From positions 1-6,434 of the forward strand of contig DASUBV010000272.1 in NCBI GenBank assembly GCA_035763085.1: a stretch of 6,434 bases of DNA, given 5' to 3'. The number at the start of each line of letters is the position of its first letter. The first letter of the stretch is position 1. This document shows positions 5,822 through 6,434 of this stretch, piece after piece. The notes beneath the pieces were generated by a model, which made no database searches, was not told where the DNA came from, and worked only from the letters and a program-made list of their open reading frames with translations. Source of the DNA: DASUBV01 sp035763085 (GTDB lineage: Bacteria; Actinomycetota; Actinomycetes; Streptosporangiales; Streptosporangiaceae). The position numbers and the translations under genes are program-made.

Positions 5822-6300
5822 GCGGCGCGGGGCGGCCCGGCGGGGCCGTGCTGGACGCGGCCGGGGTCAGCCTGGCCATCGCCGCCACCCGCTGGCACGG
5901 CGAGATCACCGACATGCTGGTCGAGCGGGCCCTGGCCGCGGCCCGGGCGTGCGGGGTGCCCGACCCCCTGCTGGTCCGCGTCCCGGGCGCCATCGAGCTG
6001 CCGGTGGTCGCCGCCGAGCTGGCGCGCCGCCACGACGCGGTGGCCTGCCTGGGCGCGGTGATCCGCGGCGGCACGCCGCACTTCGACTACGTCTGCGACG
6101 CGGTGACCTACGGCCTGGCCCGGGTGGCGCTCGACACGGCGACCCCGGTCGGCAACGGCATCCTGACCTGCGATGACATCAAGCAGGCGCAGGACCGCAG
6201 CGGCGCCGAGGGCAGTTCAGAGGACAAGGGCTGGGACACGGTCCTGGCCGCCCTGGAGTCGGCCCTGGTCCTGCGCACCCTCCGCGCCACCCCCCGCTAG
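5818..6300 (+). CDS. ribH: 6,7-dimethyl-8-ribityllumazine synthase
   Basis: Condenses the pyrimidine 5-amino-6-ribitylaminouracil with dihydroxybutanone phosphate to give lumazine, the substrate of RibE; the family forms pentamers or 60-subunit shells. The 160 residues show the substrate-site blocks ATRWHGEI (23-30), PGAIELPVVA (56-65) and CLGAVIRGGTPHFDYV (77-92), with catalytic His at H88, then PVGNGILTCDDIKQAQDR (110-127, phosphate-binding R127) and EDKGWD (135-140, K137). The whole closely resembles Mycobacterium tuberculosis RibH as I recall it, including WHG and PHFDYVCDAVT. The GTG start overlaps the ribBA stop (GTGA), with GGAGG at 5809-5813 four bases upstream, so translation is coupled through the operon. 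Its stop codon sits in the 5' arm of the terminal inverted repeat. Confidence 0.97.
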   Translation: MSGAGRPGGAVLDAAGVSLAIAATRWHGEITDMLVERALAAARACGVPDPLLVRVPGAIELPVVAAELARRHDAVACLGAVIRGGTPHFDYVCDAVTYGLARVALDTATPVGNGILTCDDIKQAQDRSGAEGSSEDKGWDTVLAALESALVLRTLRATPR

Positions 6301-6320
6301 CAGCCGGGCCGCTAGCGGGG
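6292..6320. terminator. Bidirectional stem-loop between convergent genes
   Basis: CCCCGCTAGC (6292-6301) is perfectly complementary to GCTAGCGGGG (6311-6320) around a nine-base loop. The ribH TAG (6298-6300) lies in one arm and the TAG of the minus-strand gene (6312-6314 read in reverse) in the other, at nearly symmetric positions. The same stem forms in RNA from either strand, so it could end both transcripts. No T-tract on either side. Confidence 0.7.
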
Positions 6321-6434
6321 CCAGGCGAAGACGGAGCCACTGGCGCTGACCAGGACCTCGGCGCCCGCGGCCAGCTGCGGTCCGCCCGCTGTCCGCACGA
6401 TCAGCTCGGTCACGCCGTCCGGCCCGGCACCCGC
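6312..6434 (-). CDS. C-terminal end of a convergent gene, probably ABC transporter ATPase TOBE domain (partial)
   Basis: Reading the minus strand from the window edge gives an open frame of 40 codons ending in TAG, eleven bases from the ribH stop: GVTELIVRTAGGPQLAAG (7-24), AEVLVSASGSVFAWPR (25-40). The beta-strand pattern, with a Gly-containing turn followed by a 'G-x-E-V-x-V' strand and a final strand ending in aromatic residues, resembles the TOBE domain that closes importer ATPases of the PotA/FbpC/ModC class. Frame, codon bias and the terminator hairpin over its stop support a real gene. The family is inferred from a short fragment; another small beta-barrel domain is possible. Confidence 0.6.
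   Translation of the reverse strand, partial: AGAGPDGVTELIVRTAGGPQLAAGAEVLVSASGSVFAWPR

Noticed and set aside
5652..6176. 174-codon plus-strand frame across the ribBA-ribH junction
   Set aside because: Low-complexity Arg/Gly/Pro translation out of frame with two well-supported genes.
1..6434. A novel defence, mobile or otherwise undescribed multi-gene system
   Set aside because: Every gene of usable length belongs to a well-known transport or riboflavin family; no CRISPR-like repeats, integrase, transposase, toxin-antitoxin pair or att-like repeats were seen.

Overview
The window is very GC-rich. All coding frames show strong G/C preference at third codon positions, GTG and TTG starts are common, and neighbouring genes are coupled by GTGA overlaps. 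With a RibH closely resembling the mycobacterial type and a fused RibBA, this points to a high-GC actinobacterium. The exact genus cannot be read from this sequence.

Region 1 (1-3324, + strand) is a sugar ABC importer of the XylF/XylH (CUT2) type. It comprises a 5'-truncated periplasmic-type substrate-binding protein (1-1089), a single-domain ATPase (core 1210-2001) and a membrane permease (2005-3324). The gap between binding protein and ATPase is unusual: a perfect Shine-Dalgarno and ATG open only a 10-codon mini-ORF, followed by an 18-bp perfect GC hairpin. This leaves the ATPase start uncertain. A 13-bp stem-loop (3384-3417) closes the cluster.

Region 2 (3325-3806, 482 bases with no protein gene) holds that terminator, a 12-bp palindrome, a weak promoter candidate, a clear FMN riboswitch aptamer (3507-3634) and a 172-base expression platform. 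I can trace a plausible translational switch in it. A hairpin at 3766-3776/3789-3799 covers part of the ribE Shine-Dalgarno. Its 5' arm is also perfectly complementary over 9 bases to the 5' edge of the aptamer (3511-3519).

Region 3 (3807-6300, + strand) is a compact riboflavin operon, ribE-ribBA-ribH, with each junction a 4-base GTGA overlap. RibBA supplies both precursors: dihydroxybutanone phosphate from ribulose 5-phosphate, and the first pyrimidine from GTP. RibH joins them (after the RibD steps) to make lumazine, and RibE dismutates lumazine to riboflavin. ribD and a ribM/pnuX-type transporter gene are absent from the cluster.

Region 4 (6301-6434) is an 11-base gap and the C-terminal 40 codons of a convergent minus-strand gene, probably an ABC ATPase with a TOBE domain. 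A 10-bp inverted repeat contains both stop codons and looks like a shared bidirectional terminator.

The genes themselves are ordinary. The most interesting points are the riboswitch architecture and the SBP-ATPase junction. I see no tRNA, rRNA, CRISPR array, insertion sequence or phage feature.
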